From: Acidobacteriota bacterium
GTDB taxonomy: Bacteria; Acidobacteriota; Aminicenantia; UBA2199
Reading direction: 5' to 3'
DNA length: 6,371 nucleotides
Assembly (NCBI GenBank): GCA_021817755.1
Contig: JAKAGC010000241.1
Span: 1 to 6,371 of the forward strand
Positions 1 through 5,760 of the stretch are shown one piece after another. The notes beneath the pieces are model-generated. The model was not told where the DNA came from, did no database searches, and worked only from the letters and a program-made list of their open reading frames with translations. Within the stretch, counting starts at the first letter, position 1. Each line of letters starts with the position of its first letter. The position numbers and the translations under genes are program-made.

Positions 1-295
1 TGCACGAAACAAAGTTCCGGTTTTGATCGATGGTTTTATTTCAACATCTGCGGCGTTACTTGCTCAACTTCTTTGTCCTGTTTCAGTTCAATATATGTTC
101 GCGGCTCATTTATCAGAAGAACGAGGACACGGAAAGATGCTTGATATGCTTGGGAAAAAGCCGATTCTCTCACTTGGTATGCGATTGGGAGAAGGCACGG
201 GTGCAGCATTAGCAATGCACATTGTGGAAGCATCTACACGAATTCTACGTGAAATGGCTACCTTTAAAAGTGCAGGTGTAAGCAATAAAGATTAA
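1..295 (+). CDS. cobT: Nicotinate-nucleotide--dimethylbenzimidazole phosphoribosyltransferase, C-terminal part (5' end outside window)
   Basis: CobT moves phosphoribose from nicotinate mononucleotide to a lower-ligand base such as dimethylbenzimidazole, giving alpha-ribazole phosphate for the cobamide nucleotide loop; it is cytosolic. The frame is open from base 2, so the start lies upstream, and the last 97 residues are visible. They carry family hallmarks: PVLIDGFISTSAALLA, then a segment with SEERGHGKMLDMLG, then MRLGEGTGAALAMHIVEA. The Glu in the RLGEGTGAA motif (codon 191-193) matches the catalytic Glu of characterised CobT. The fragment ends where the family normally ends, after the long C-terminal helix, with TAA at 293-295. 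The next gene starts 14 bp downstream on the same strand and also serves nucleotide-loop assembly, so the two are probably co-transcribed. Lower-ligand preference cannot be told from this fragment. Confidence 0.96.
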   Translation, partial: ARNKVPVLIDGFISTSAALLAQLLCPVSVQYMFAAHLSEERGHGKMLDMLGKKPILSLGMRLGEGTGAALAMHIVEASTRILREMATFKSAGVSNKD

Positions 296-309
296 ATGAG
301 AAAAAATCC

Positions 310-1599
310 ATGAAAAAAATAACATTAATACTGGGCGGTATAAGAAGTGGAAAATCATATTTTGCAGAGACCAGAGCGGAGTATTACTCTAACAAGCCGG
401 TGTATATAGCTACGGCTCTGGGGCTTGATAAAGAGATGCAATCCCGTATCCTTGCACATCAAAAACGCCGGGGGAATGGGTATGAAACAATCGAAGCTCC
501 TTACGATATTACAGGACCTTTAAAAAAACTAAAAAACCGCACGGTATTGGTGGATTGCTTAACACTAAATCTATCCAACCGTTTACTGGCAACATCCGAA
601 TACATGGAACTGGAAGAATTGATCGAAACTGATGAGGATTACCTGGAAGAGATTCATAAAATTATTTGTAAAAACAAACTAAACATAATATTTGTCAGCA
701 ATGAGGTTGGATTTTCACCTGTTACGCCAAACAAGCTGGGGAGATTTTTCCAGGACTTACAAGGTCGCTGGAATCGAATAATGGCGAGTTATGCGGATGA
801 GGTATATGTGATACATGCTGGAATACCTTCCTTGCAAAAAAAGCAATCTCTTTTTCCTTTTAAAATTGCAGCGCCCTCTTATCTGATCCCTACAGGTTAT
901 ATTGAAAATGTCTCCTATCTGGTTGGGAAAGTAGATGATGTACAGCTTTTGCTATTTGATTCCATACCGGATGACCCATTATTTCATAATGATACGATTC
1001 GAACTTTAAATTTTCTTGCACAGGGGGCCAATATGACATATTCGGCTCATATGCCGGTGCGTCCGAAAATCTTTGATCAGTTCGAACAACGCATCGAATC
1101 CACTTATTCAATTATTCAGAAGGTGTTACCTCTATCTATTTCATGTTTCACCTTTCATTACGATTTACCGGACGGGAAAAAATGGAATTCACTCACTGAA
1201 AAAGAAATCACAGAAATCGATGAACTCTATATCCGTTTTTTTCTCAAGATTCGAGAAAGATTTCCACAAGTGAATCTTGCTCTTGAGAATACGGAGACTC
1301 CTTTATCAGCTCTTGACTCGGTTGTGCAAAAAACAGGAATTTCATACTGTATGGATATTGGGCATTTGCTTGTGCAAGGATGGGATATTTCAGAAATAAG
1401 ACCACGCTTAAAAAACACCTCTGTAATTCATCTGCATGGATGGGAAACAATGGAAAGTAAAAAAATAGATCACCGTGTTATATTATATAATAGGGATATA
1501 TTTCAGATGTTGGAGGAGTTTAAGGGAATACTAACAATAGAAAACTATCATCCAATCTATTTTGAAAAAAGTATGTCCGTATTGCGAGAATATTTCTAA
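310..1599 (+). CDS. cobU-cbiR: CobU-CbiR fusion: adenosylcobinamide kinase/guanylyltransferase joined to a CbiR-like cobamide-remodelling hydrolase
   Basis: This is a 429-residue two-domain protein; stand-alone CobU is about 180 residues. Residues 1-178 are CobU. They have a P-loop GGIRSGKS (9-16), the RILAH segment whose His50 matches the conserved guanylylated His, VDCLTLNLSN (81-90), NEVG (131-134) and ADEVYVIHAGIP (162-173). CobU phosphorylates adenosylcobinamide and adds GMP to give AdoCbi-GDP. Residues 184-429 resemble CbiR, an AP-endonuclease-2-superfamily TIM barrel that hydrolyses the phosphoribosyl bond of the cobamide nucleotide loop. Seen here are the opening SYLIP (190-194), VDDVQLLLFD (208-217) and a full set of metal-ligand-like residues at barrel strand ends: His247, His283, Glu326, Asp349, His352, His374/His376, Asp387-His388 and Glu411. 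The ATG at 310 begins directly at the first CobU strand and has only a weak GAG upstream. The frame runs through the junction without a break, so this is a true fusion. CobU is very secure; CbiR activity is inferred from motifs and context. Confidence 0.9.
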   Translation: MKKITLILGGIRSGKSYFAETRAEYYSNKPVYIATALGLDKEMQSRILAHQKRRGNGYETIEAPYDITGPLKKLKNRTVLVDCLTLNLSNRLLATSEYMELEELIETDEDYLEEIHKIICKNKLNIIFVSNEVGFSPVTPNKLGRFFQDLQGRWNRIMASYADEVYVIHAGIPSLQKKQSLFPFKIAAPSYLIPTGYIENVSYLVGKVDDVQLLLFDSIPDDPLFHNDTIRTLNFLAQGANMTYSAHMPVRPKIFDQFEQRIESTYSIIQKVLPLSISCFTFHYDLPDGKKWNSLTEKEITEIDELYIRFFLKIRERFPQVNLALENTETPLSALDSVVQKTGISYCMDIGHLLVQGWDISEIRPRLKNTSVIHLHGWETMESKKIDHRVILYNRDIFQMLEEFKGILTIENYHPIYFEKSMSVLREYF

Positions 1600-1678
1600 T
1601 TTTCATACTTACAAATTTTTAATATTGGCATTTTTCTCTTTGTTATAAATGTAGAAATAAAGTTGGTTATTTGTTACT
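1600..1678. other. Short convergent intergenic spacer
   Basis: This 79-bp AT-rich gap lies between the 3' ends of the convergent cobU-cbiR and PIN-domain genes. I see no GC-rich hairpin followed by a T run on either strand, and no sign of a small RNA or gene. A 5-bp inverted repeat (AAAGT at 1659-1663, ACTTT at 1676-1680) is too weak to call a terminator. Confidence 0.6.
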
Positions 1679-2191
1679 TTACTGCTTAGATATGATCTCG
1701 ATAAAATCTGTTACAATTTTTTTATTGATTTGCATAGGATTATTGTGATGAATTGTTAATGCCGTTTTAATGGCTGATTCAGCACTTATCCCTCCGGTTT
1801 TATGTAACTCGGCAATCAATTGTAGCCCCCAAAGAACCTCCACATTGTTTCTCTTACATTGTCTGCGTAACTCTTTATCATTCGTCACACATATAAAATT
1901 ATTTCGTTTTGCAGTAAGAAGACATAACCTATCCTGAAAAGAAATAGAACTTTTTTTTTCGAAAGCCAAATAAGCATCTTCTATTTCCGGTTCAATAATT
2001 ATCAAATTGAGATTATGAAGCTCATCCTTGTTTTTTATATCCCGTACTTCCTCCAGGATTACCGATAAAACGTATACAGGACCTACATGGGCAGATATCA
2101 AACCAGGTAATTTTCGTTCTGCTTTTACATAATCAATCAGTACACAAGCATCCATTAGTAGCATTTTGGGCTTGTGGTGAGGCCCCTGCAC
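1679..2191 (-). CDS. PIN-domain protein, probable toxin (ribonuclease) partner of the XRE-ImmA gene
   Basis: This 170-residue protein is the size of a single PIN domain with a short tail. PIN domains are Mg-dependent ribonuclease folds and are common toxins of type II toxin-antitoxin pairs. The acidic residues expected for the active site are visible: Asp14 in LLMDACVLID, Glu47/Glu48 in VILEEV, Asp87 in SFQDRLCLL and Asp105 in CVTNDKELRR. The order and spacing are typical of the fold. The GTG start at 2191 is preferred because GAGG (2199-2202) sits 7 bases upstream of it. An in-frame ATG at 2164 would keep Asp14 but has no Shine-Dalgarno. The G of the GTG is also the last base of the TAG stop of the preceding gene, so translation is probably coupled. 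The tail after about residue 130 is not recognised. Toxicity is inferred from the fold and the gene pairing; a non-toxic regulatory nuclease is possible. Confidence 0.85.
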   Translation of the reverse strand: MQGPHHKPKMLLMDACVLIDYVKAERKLPGLISAHVGPVYVLSVILEEVRDIKNKDELHNLNLIIIEPEIEDAYLAFEKKSSISFQDRLCLLTAKRNNFICVTNDKELRRQCKRNNVEVLWGLQLIAELHKTGGISAESAIKTALTIHHNNPMQINKKIVTDFIEIISKQ

Positions 2192-3300
2192 TAAATGACC
2201 TCACAACCTTTCAATCGTTCTTGCATATCTTCAATACTGATAGAAAGCATCTCTGCACCACGGCTTAATGATATCTTTTCCTTTTCGACAGCTTGCCTAA
2301 CTAGACGGCTAAACCGTTCCTCATAGAAATCAAAACCGGATAAACCATCTGGCTCTGCTGAATTACCGGTATAGGGTTCTTCTTTAAATGGTAATTTTCT
2401 TTTATACCTGCGTTGGTATTGAAGTAAAAAATCTTTCCATATTAAACTATCGACAAGACCATGCTCCAGAAGGCGAAAAATGACAGTTTTATAGCTAACA
2501 TGAAAAATATGTTTGACTTTTAATATACGATCAACCCAATGCAGTCCTGATGCATCGGCCCAGGCTTTCATGAACCCTTCATCCGGCATAAGGAAGTGCG
2601 CAGCAAAAAAACTTGCTTCTTTCTCTTCATCATTATTCTCAATTATTTCTTCAATATTATATGATTTTTTATGCGATATCAAATGTCCCAATTCATGTGC
2701 AGCACTAAATATACGCCGTTCAACAGATATTCTATCCCAGGCATTAACTATAATCGCTGGGCCCCCATCTTCCTTTCCAATTGAAAGGCCAAAGAAATCA
2801 TCAGAAGCTAAACTGATAGTATGAAGCTTTATTCCTGCCTCGGTAATAAGCATACAAATATCGTTTATGGGAATTTTTTGATCCAAACCAAGTTCATTTC
2901 TGCACAAAGAGCTTGCATCTATTATGTTATTATATTGATTTTGTTTAAACACATTTTCCAATCGAAAAGGAATAAACTCATCCAGAGTTTCTTCGAGAAA
3001 ATTATAATTATCAAGCCATAGAAAGGTTTTAGCAAGAATGTTTTCACGATTTTGCATTTTTTTATTCGATCTAAAACGTACAGTTTTTAATTCTCGCACA
3101 GGAGAAAATAATTCCAGCAATTTTACATTAAGAGCTTTGGCGATTGATTCAACAGTGCTCATTCTTGGGTTGTCTTTTTCATTTTCCAGGTTTATTATTG
3201 CCAGTGAAGAGAGTCCGGTCATTTCTGCCAGTTTTTTTTGGCTTAATTTTTTTGAGACTCTCAGTCTCCTGACATTATGAGCTAAAATAGACAGGGTCAT
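2191..3300 (-). CDS. XRE helix-turn-helix / ImmA-IrrE metalloprotease fusion protein, probable antitoxin and autoregulator
   Basis: This 369-residue cytosolic protein has three recognisable parts. Residues 5-66 are an XRE-type helix-turn-helix (KKLSQKKLAEMTGLSSLAIINLENEK region), expected to bind DNA. Residues about 145-280 are an ImmA/IrrE-type zinc peptidase with HELGH at 202-206 and the downstream Glu228 in EKEASFFAAHFLMP, giving the usual His, His, Glu zinc site and catalytic Glu203. Residues about 326-365 form a helical tail resembling the UPF0175 antitoxin pattern (VEKEKISLSRGAEMLSIS, 338-355). The ATG at 3300 is chosen because GGAG (3308-3311) lies 7 bases upstream and the domain starts at once; a longer reading from a TTG at 3366 would begin inside the promoter -35 box. 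The PIN-domain gene follows with a one-base stop/start overlap. The likely role is neutralising the PIN protein and repressing its own operon, with the protease possibly acting in induction. The protease substrate is unknown. Confidence 0.88.
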   Translation of the reverse strand: MTLSILAHNVRRLRVSKKLSQKKLAEMTGLSSLAIINLENEKDNPRMSTVESIAKALNVKLLELFSPVRELKTVRFRSNKKMQNRENILAKTFLWLDNYNFLEETLDEFIPFRLENVFKQNQYNNIIDASSLCRNELGLDQKIPINDICMLITEAGIKLHTISLASDDFFGLSIGKEDGGPAIIVNAWDRISVERRIFSAAHELGHLISHKKSYNIEEIIENNDEEKEASFFAAHFLMPDEGFMKAWADASGLHWVDRILKVKHIFHVSYKTVIFRLLEHGLVDSLIWKDFLLQYQRRYKRKLPFKEEPYTGNSAEPDGLSGFDFYEERFSRLVRQAVEKEKISLSRGAEMLSISIEDMQERLKGCEVI

Positions 3301-3338
3301 GGTTTGTCTCCATAAATTTTTTTGTTTTAATTTACTAA

Positions 3339-3366
3339 AATATACCATTTTACAAAATTTTGTCAA
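3339..3366 (-). promoter_or_regulatory. Sigma-70-type promoter of the XRE-ImmA/PIN operon
   Basis: Read on the minus strand, a perfect -35 box TTGACA (3361-3366) is followed after 16 bases by TATATT (3339-3344). TG stands one base before it (TGGTATATT), so it is also an extended -10. Transcription would start near 3332, giving a leader of about 30 bases before the ATG at 3300. The match is strong and lies just upstream of the first gene of the unit. Confidence 0.75.
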
Positions 3367-3373
3367 GTGGTAT
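3342..3373. promoter_or_regulatory. 32-bp palindromic operator overlapping the XRE-ImmA promoter
   Basis: The stretch starts with ATACCA and ends with its reverse complement TGGTAT. Its centre is the perfect 12-bp palindrome ACAAAATTTTGT (3352-3363), and 28 of the 32 positions are symmetric. A/T symmetry continues for a few bases outside after one mismatch. It covers the -35 box, the spacer and part of the -10, so a bound dimer or tetramer would block RNA polymerase. The obvious candidate binder is the XRE domain encoded immediately downstream. The symmetry is seen in the sequence; the binder is inferred. Confidence 0.7.
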
Positions 3374-3383
3374 TTTTTCTGTT

Positions 3384-3406
3384 AAATATTTTTAATAAAA
3401 ATACTT
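3384..3406. terminator. Possible AT-only hairpin at the end of the carboxylase operon
   Basis: On the minus strand, just past the biotinyl-protein stop, TATTTTTA and TAAAAATA form an 8-bp stem around one T, extendable by about three pairs including a G-T wobble. It sits between the operon end (3419) and the next promoter. It contains almost no G or C, so as an intrinsic terminator it would be weak. Confidence 0.25.
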
Positions 3407-3418
3407 CAAATGGATTGG

Positions 3419-3946
3419 TTAACGTTCTATTTTGGCAAGTTCTGCATTACTTTCAACCGTTTGACCTTCTTTAATATGGATAGACTTTACCCTCCCTCCT
3501 CTTCGAGTACGGATTTCATTCTGCATTTTCATGGCTTCTATTATCACAATAACATCTCCGGGAGCTACGTTCTGCCCCTCCTTTACCATCACACTTATAA
3601 CTTTTCCAGGCATTGATGTATTGATTATTTCCGTACCTGATTTTTCTTCATCGATCTTTGCACGACGTATTTTTAACATCCTCTCATCGGGTAAATCAAT
3701 GGTGAAACTGTAATTACTATTATTGGGATTATTCCTGAAAATCAAATGTGTTCTACTTTCTTCTAATGTAAATGCAACATCATAAGACGTGTTATCGCAT
3801 CCAAGAATAGAGAATAAATCATATGTACATGCCCGGGCATCAAACAAACAAATCTCCCCATCTACTGAAACCCGGTACATATGAGGAGACTCTTTTACTA
3901 TTTCGAGATTTCTTTCTTTTCCATTTAGAATTGCCGTATATTTCAT
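3419..3946 (-). CDS. Biotinyl-carrier subunit of a biotin-dependent carboxylase
   Basis: This 175-residue cytosolic protein carries the biotin that shuttles CO2 from the biotin carboxylase to the carboxyltransferase. Residues about 107-174 are a biotinyl/lipoyl domain with MPGKV (112-116), VKEGQNVAPGD (121-131) and the biotinylation motif EAMKM (137-141); Lys140 is the biotin acceptor. Residues 1-100 (YTAILNGKERNLEIV, YRVSVDGE) resemble the beta-rich linker before the biotinyl domain in acyl-CoA carboxylase alpha chains. They are unlike the Pro/Ala-rich linker of many AccB proteins. The ATG at 3946 overlaps the TGA of the upstream carboxylase gene as ATGA, and GGGAG (3956-3960) lies 9 bases upstream, so translation is probably coupled. 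A longer open frame to 4117 exists, but it would overlap the carboxylase gene by 175 bases and add non-family sequence. The acyl-CoA substrate cannot be assigned. Confidence 0.92.
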   Translation of the reverse strand: MKYTAILNGKERNLEIVKESPHMYRVSVDGEICLFDARACTYDLFSILGCDNTSYDVAFTLEESRTHLIFRNNPNNSNYSFTIDLPDERMLKIRRAKIDEEKSGTEIINTSMPGKVISVMVKEGQNVAPGDVIVIIEAMKMQNEIRTRRGGRVKSIHIKEGQTVESNAELAKIER

Positions 3947-5496
3947 TTGATTATACTCCCTTCCCGGTAAATCCTTCCATAAAGTTTCCACCCAGGAATT
4001 TTGGGTGTATTTTGATCGGATTGTTTTATTTGCTGTCCTGGAATTGCATTTTCCGATTTCATCATTTTTAAAATCGCTGCTGTTGCCAGCGCAACGGATT
4101 CCATCTTTACCTCCCATGGCTCGGGTTCCAACAACTCCGATAAATGCGTGGGGATGAAATGAGTATCATAATCCCCGGAGATAAAACCTGGATGTTTGAG
4201 TATTTTTAGGAGGAATTGAATATTAGAACGAATTCCAAGTAGATGATACTCCTGCAATGCGCGAATCATACGATTTACTGCCTTTTCACGATCTTCTCCC
4301 CAGGTGACAAGTTTTGAAATTAGAGGATCGTATTCCATGGGGATGGTAAATCCCTGGTATATGCCTGAATCATTGCGAATTCCGGGTCCACTGGGAAGGG
4401 TTAAACTCTTAACAAGTCCTGGAGATGGTAAAAATTCATTCATTGGATCTTCTGCGTAAATCCGGCACTCAACAACAGAACCCCTGGGCGAAACATTTTT
4501 AATGTCCAAAGGTTCACCTTCTGCAATACGGATTTGTTTTTCCACAAGATCAAGACCGGTTAGCATTTCTGTAATGGCATGCTCAACCTGTAACCGAGTA
4601 TTCATTTCAAGAAAATAGAAATTCCTGAATTCATCTACGAGGAATTCGATTGTCCCGGCATTGACATACCCACAAACCGAAGCTGCTTTTATTGCTGCAT
4701 TAACCATATCTGCACGCAGAGATTCATCTATAAATGGTGAAGGCGTTTCTTCAATAATTTTTTGATGGCGACGTTGCAGCGAACATTCTCTTTCAAATAA
4801 ATGCGTAATATTCCCGTATGAATCGGCCAATATTTGAATTTCAATATGTCTGGGTTTGGAAAGATATTTCTCCATGTAAACATCGGGGTTCCCAAAAGAT
4901 GAAAGACCTTCTTTTTTACAAGCTTCATAAGAAGGAAGCAACCTGGAAGGGTCATCGACCATTCGCATTCCTTTTCCTCCTCCCCCGGCAGAGGCTTTTA
5001 TTAAAATAGGATACCCGATTTTTTCTGCTGCTTCGATTGCTTCTTGCTCCGAATTTAGAACTCCGGTTCCTGGAATTATTGGAACTCCGGCTTTTTTCAT
5101 TAATTCACGAGAACGGGTTTTGAGTCCCATACGGTAAATGGCTTCAGGAGGAGGTCCGATAAAAAGAATTCCTTCTTCTTTACATCTCTGAGCGAATTCT
5201 CCGTTTTCACTTAAGAATCCATATCCGGGATGAACGGCATCCGCTCCGCATTGATGAATTATTTTAAAAAGTAAATCCTGGTTTAAATATGTTTCCTGAG
5301 AACTGGAACCGGGTAGGGGATATGCTTCATCTGCATAGCGGACATGAAGCGCCTGACGATCCGGTTCGGAGAAAACAGCTACTGAAAGTATTCCAAGTTC
5401 ACGACACGTACGTTGTATTCGAAGAGATATTTCTCCCCTATTGGGGATTAAAATTTTTTTTATTCGTTTTATATTGGTTTTTTGGGTTTGAAACAT
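3943..5496 (-). CDS. accC: Biotin carboxylase subunit of an acyl-CoA carboxylase (split alpha chain)
   Basis: This 517-residue ATP-grasp enzyme uses ATP and bicarbonate to carboxylate biotin on the carrier protein. Visible are ILIPNRGEIS (15-24), HPGYGFLSEN (89-98), the ATP-grasp glycine loop ASAGGGGKGM (168-177), ERECSLQRRHQKIIEE (235-250) with Lys246 matching the bicarbonate-site Lys, Glu284, and FLEMNTRLQVEH (295-306) with the Mg-binding Glu297 and catalytic Glu305. ECRIYAEDP (343-351) holds the conserved Arg345. No key residue is missing. The protein is about 65 residues longer than a plain AccC. The tail, including PGWKLYGRIYREG (501-513), looks like the part following the biotin carboxylase domain in propionyl- and methylcrotonyl-CoA carboxylase alpha chains, which the next gene continues. 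The ATG at 5496 is chosen because AGGAG (5503-5507) lies 6 bases upstream; an ATG at 5523 has no ribosome binding site. A role in acetyl-CoA or propionyl-CoA carboxylation is possible. Confidence 0.95.
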   Translation of the reverse strand: MFQTQKTNIKRIKKILIPNRGEISLRIQRTCRELGILSVAVFSEPDRQALHVRYADEAYPLPGSSSQETYLNQDLLFKIIHQCGADAVHPGYGFLSENGEFAQRCKEEGILFIGPPPEAIYRMGLKTRSRELMKKAGVPIIPGTGVLNSEQEAIEAAEKIGYPILIKASAGGGGKGMRMVDDPSRLLPSYEACKKEGLSSFGNPDVYMEKYLSKPRHIEIQILADSYGNITHLFERECSLQRRHQKIIEETPSPFIDESLRADMVNAAIKAASVCGYVNAGTIEFLVDEFRNFYFLEMNTRLQVEHAITEMLTGLDLVEKQIRIAEGEPLDIKNVSPRGSVVECRIYAEDPMNEFLPSPGLVKSLTLPSGPGIRNDSGIYQGFTIPMEYDPLISKLVTWGEDREKAVNRMIRALQEYHLLGIRSNIQFLLKILKHPGFISGDYDTHFIPTHLSELLEPEPWEVKMESVALATAAILKMMKSENAIPGQQIKQSDQNTPKIPGWKLYGRIYREGSIIK

Positions 5497-5595
5497 TTCC
5501 CTCTCCTGCTTTATGACACACATACTTATTTTTAACGATTAACACTGCACTCATTCTTTTTCTCCGATGAGGTAGGAAATTTGATCTCATTGGCG

Positions 5596-5609
5596 GTGTA
5601 GTTATACAC
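5596..5609. repeat. Small inverted repeat over the -10 of the proximal accC promoter
   Basis: GTGTA and TACAC flank the four bases GTTA, making a 14-bp interrupted palindrome that covers the TATAAC -10 box. Its place suggests a small operator, but a 5-bp arm can occur by chance. Confidence 0.3.
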
Positions 5610-5629
5610 TATAGAAAGTATCTAATCAA
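5601..5629 (-). promoter_or_regulatory. Candidate proximal promoter of the carboxylase operon
   Basis: On the minus strand, TTGATT (5624-5629) and TATAAC (5601-5606) are 17 bases apart. The predicted start near 5594 gives a leader of about 100 bases before the ATG at 5496. The spacing is ideal and the boxes match at 4 of 6 and 5 of 6 positions. The surrounding AT richness raises the chance of a false match. Confidence 0.45.
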
Positions 5630-5669
5630 CCCAAAAATCGATATAAATAAAATTTATATGTAAACGAAT

Positions 5670-5699
5670 ATTATATAAATGAAATTATCTTTCCATCAA
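5670..5699 (-). promoter_or_regulatory. Candidate distal promoter of the carboxylase operon
   Basis: On the minus strand, TTGATG (5694-5699) is followed after 18 bases by a perfect TATAAT (5670-5675). It would give a leader of about 165 bases and, with the proximal candidate, a tandem promoter pair. Very AT-rich DNA makes TATAAT common, so this is tentative. Confidence 0.35.
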
Positions 5700-5760
5700 G
5701 AAAAACAACTATTATTTATGATATATATTATAGTATAAAAGTGTAAAAAGCTTATTTGAT

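Larger units (their letters stand above)
5497..5760. other. Non-coding spacer between the histidine kinase and carboxylase genes
   Basis: This 264-bp AT-rich spacer holds the two candidate promoters, the small inverted repeat and the AGGAG ribosome binding site of accC. I see no convincing open frame, tRNA or clear terminator for the kinase gene. The part nearest the kinase (5700-5760) is almost all A/T. A 50-codon frame starting at the ATG at 5590 on the minus strand overlaps accC out of frame and looks like chance. Confidence 0.6.

Noticed and set aside
1659..1680. A possible bidirectional terminator between cobU-cbiR and the PIN gene
   Set aside because: The stem is only five A/T-rich pairs (AAAGT/ACTTT) with a 12-base loop and no clear T run, so it is not distinguishable from chance.
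2513..2824. A 103-codon open frame on the plus strand inside the XRE-ImmA gene
   Set aside because: It lies wholly opposite the conserved protease coding region (HELGH and the downstream Glu), its protein has no recognisable pattern, and no ribosome site is evident.
3301..3366. A 22-codon N-terminal extension of the XRE-ImmA protein starting at a TTG at 3366
   Set aside because: The TTG is part of the TTGACA -35 box, the added residues are not like the family, and the ATG at 3300 has a good GGAG site 7 bases upstream.
1600..3418. Insertion sequence or integrated element around the toxin-antitoxin-like unit
   Set aside because: I found no transposase or integrase, no tRNA attachment site and no matching direct or terminal inverted repeats at the edges.
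3947..4117. A 57-codon extension of the biotinyl-carrier protein
   Set aside because: It would overlap the carboxylase gene by 175 bases, its sequence looks like an off-frame shadow, and the ATG at 3946 has GGGAG and a standard ATGA overlap.
5497..5523. An earlier start for the biotin carboxylase at the ATG at 5523
   Set aside because: No Shine-Dalgarno lies before it, while the ATG at 5496 has AGGAG 6 bases upstream and fits the family start.
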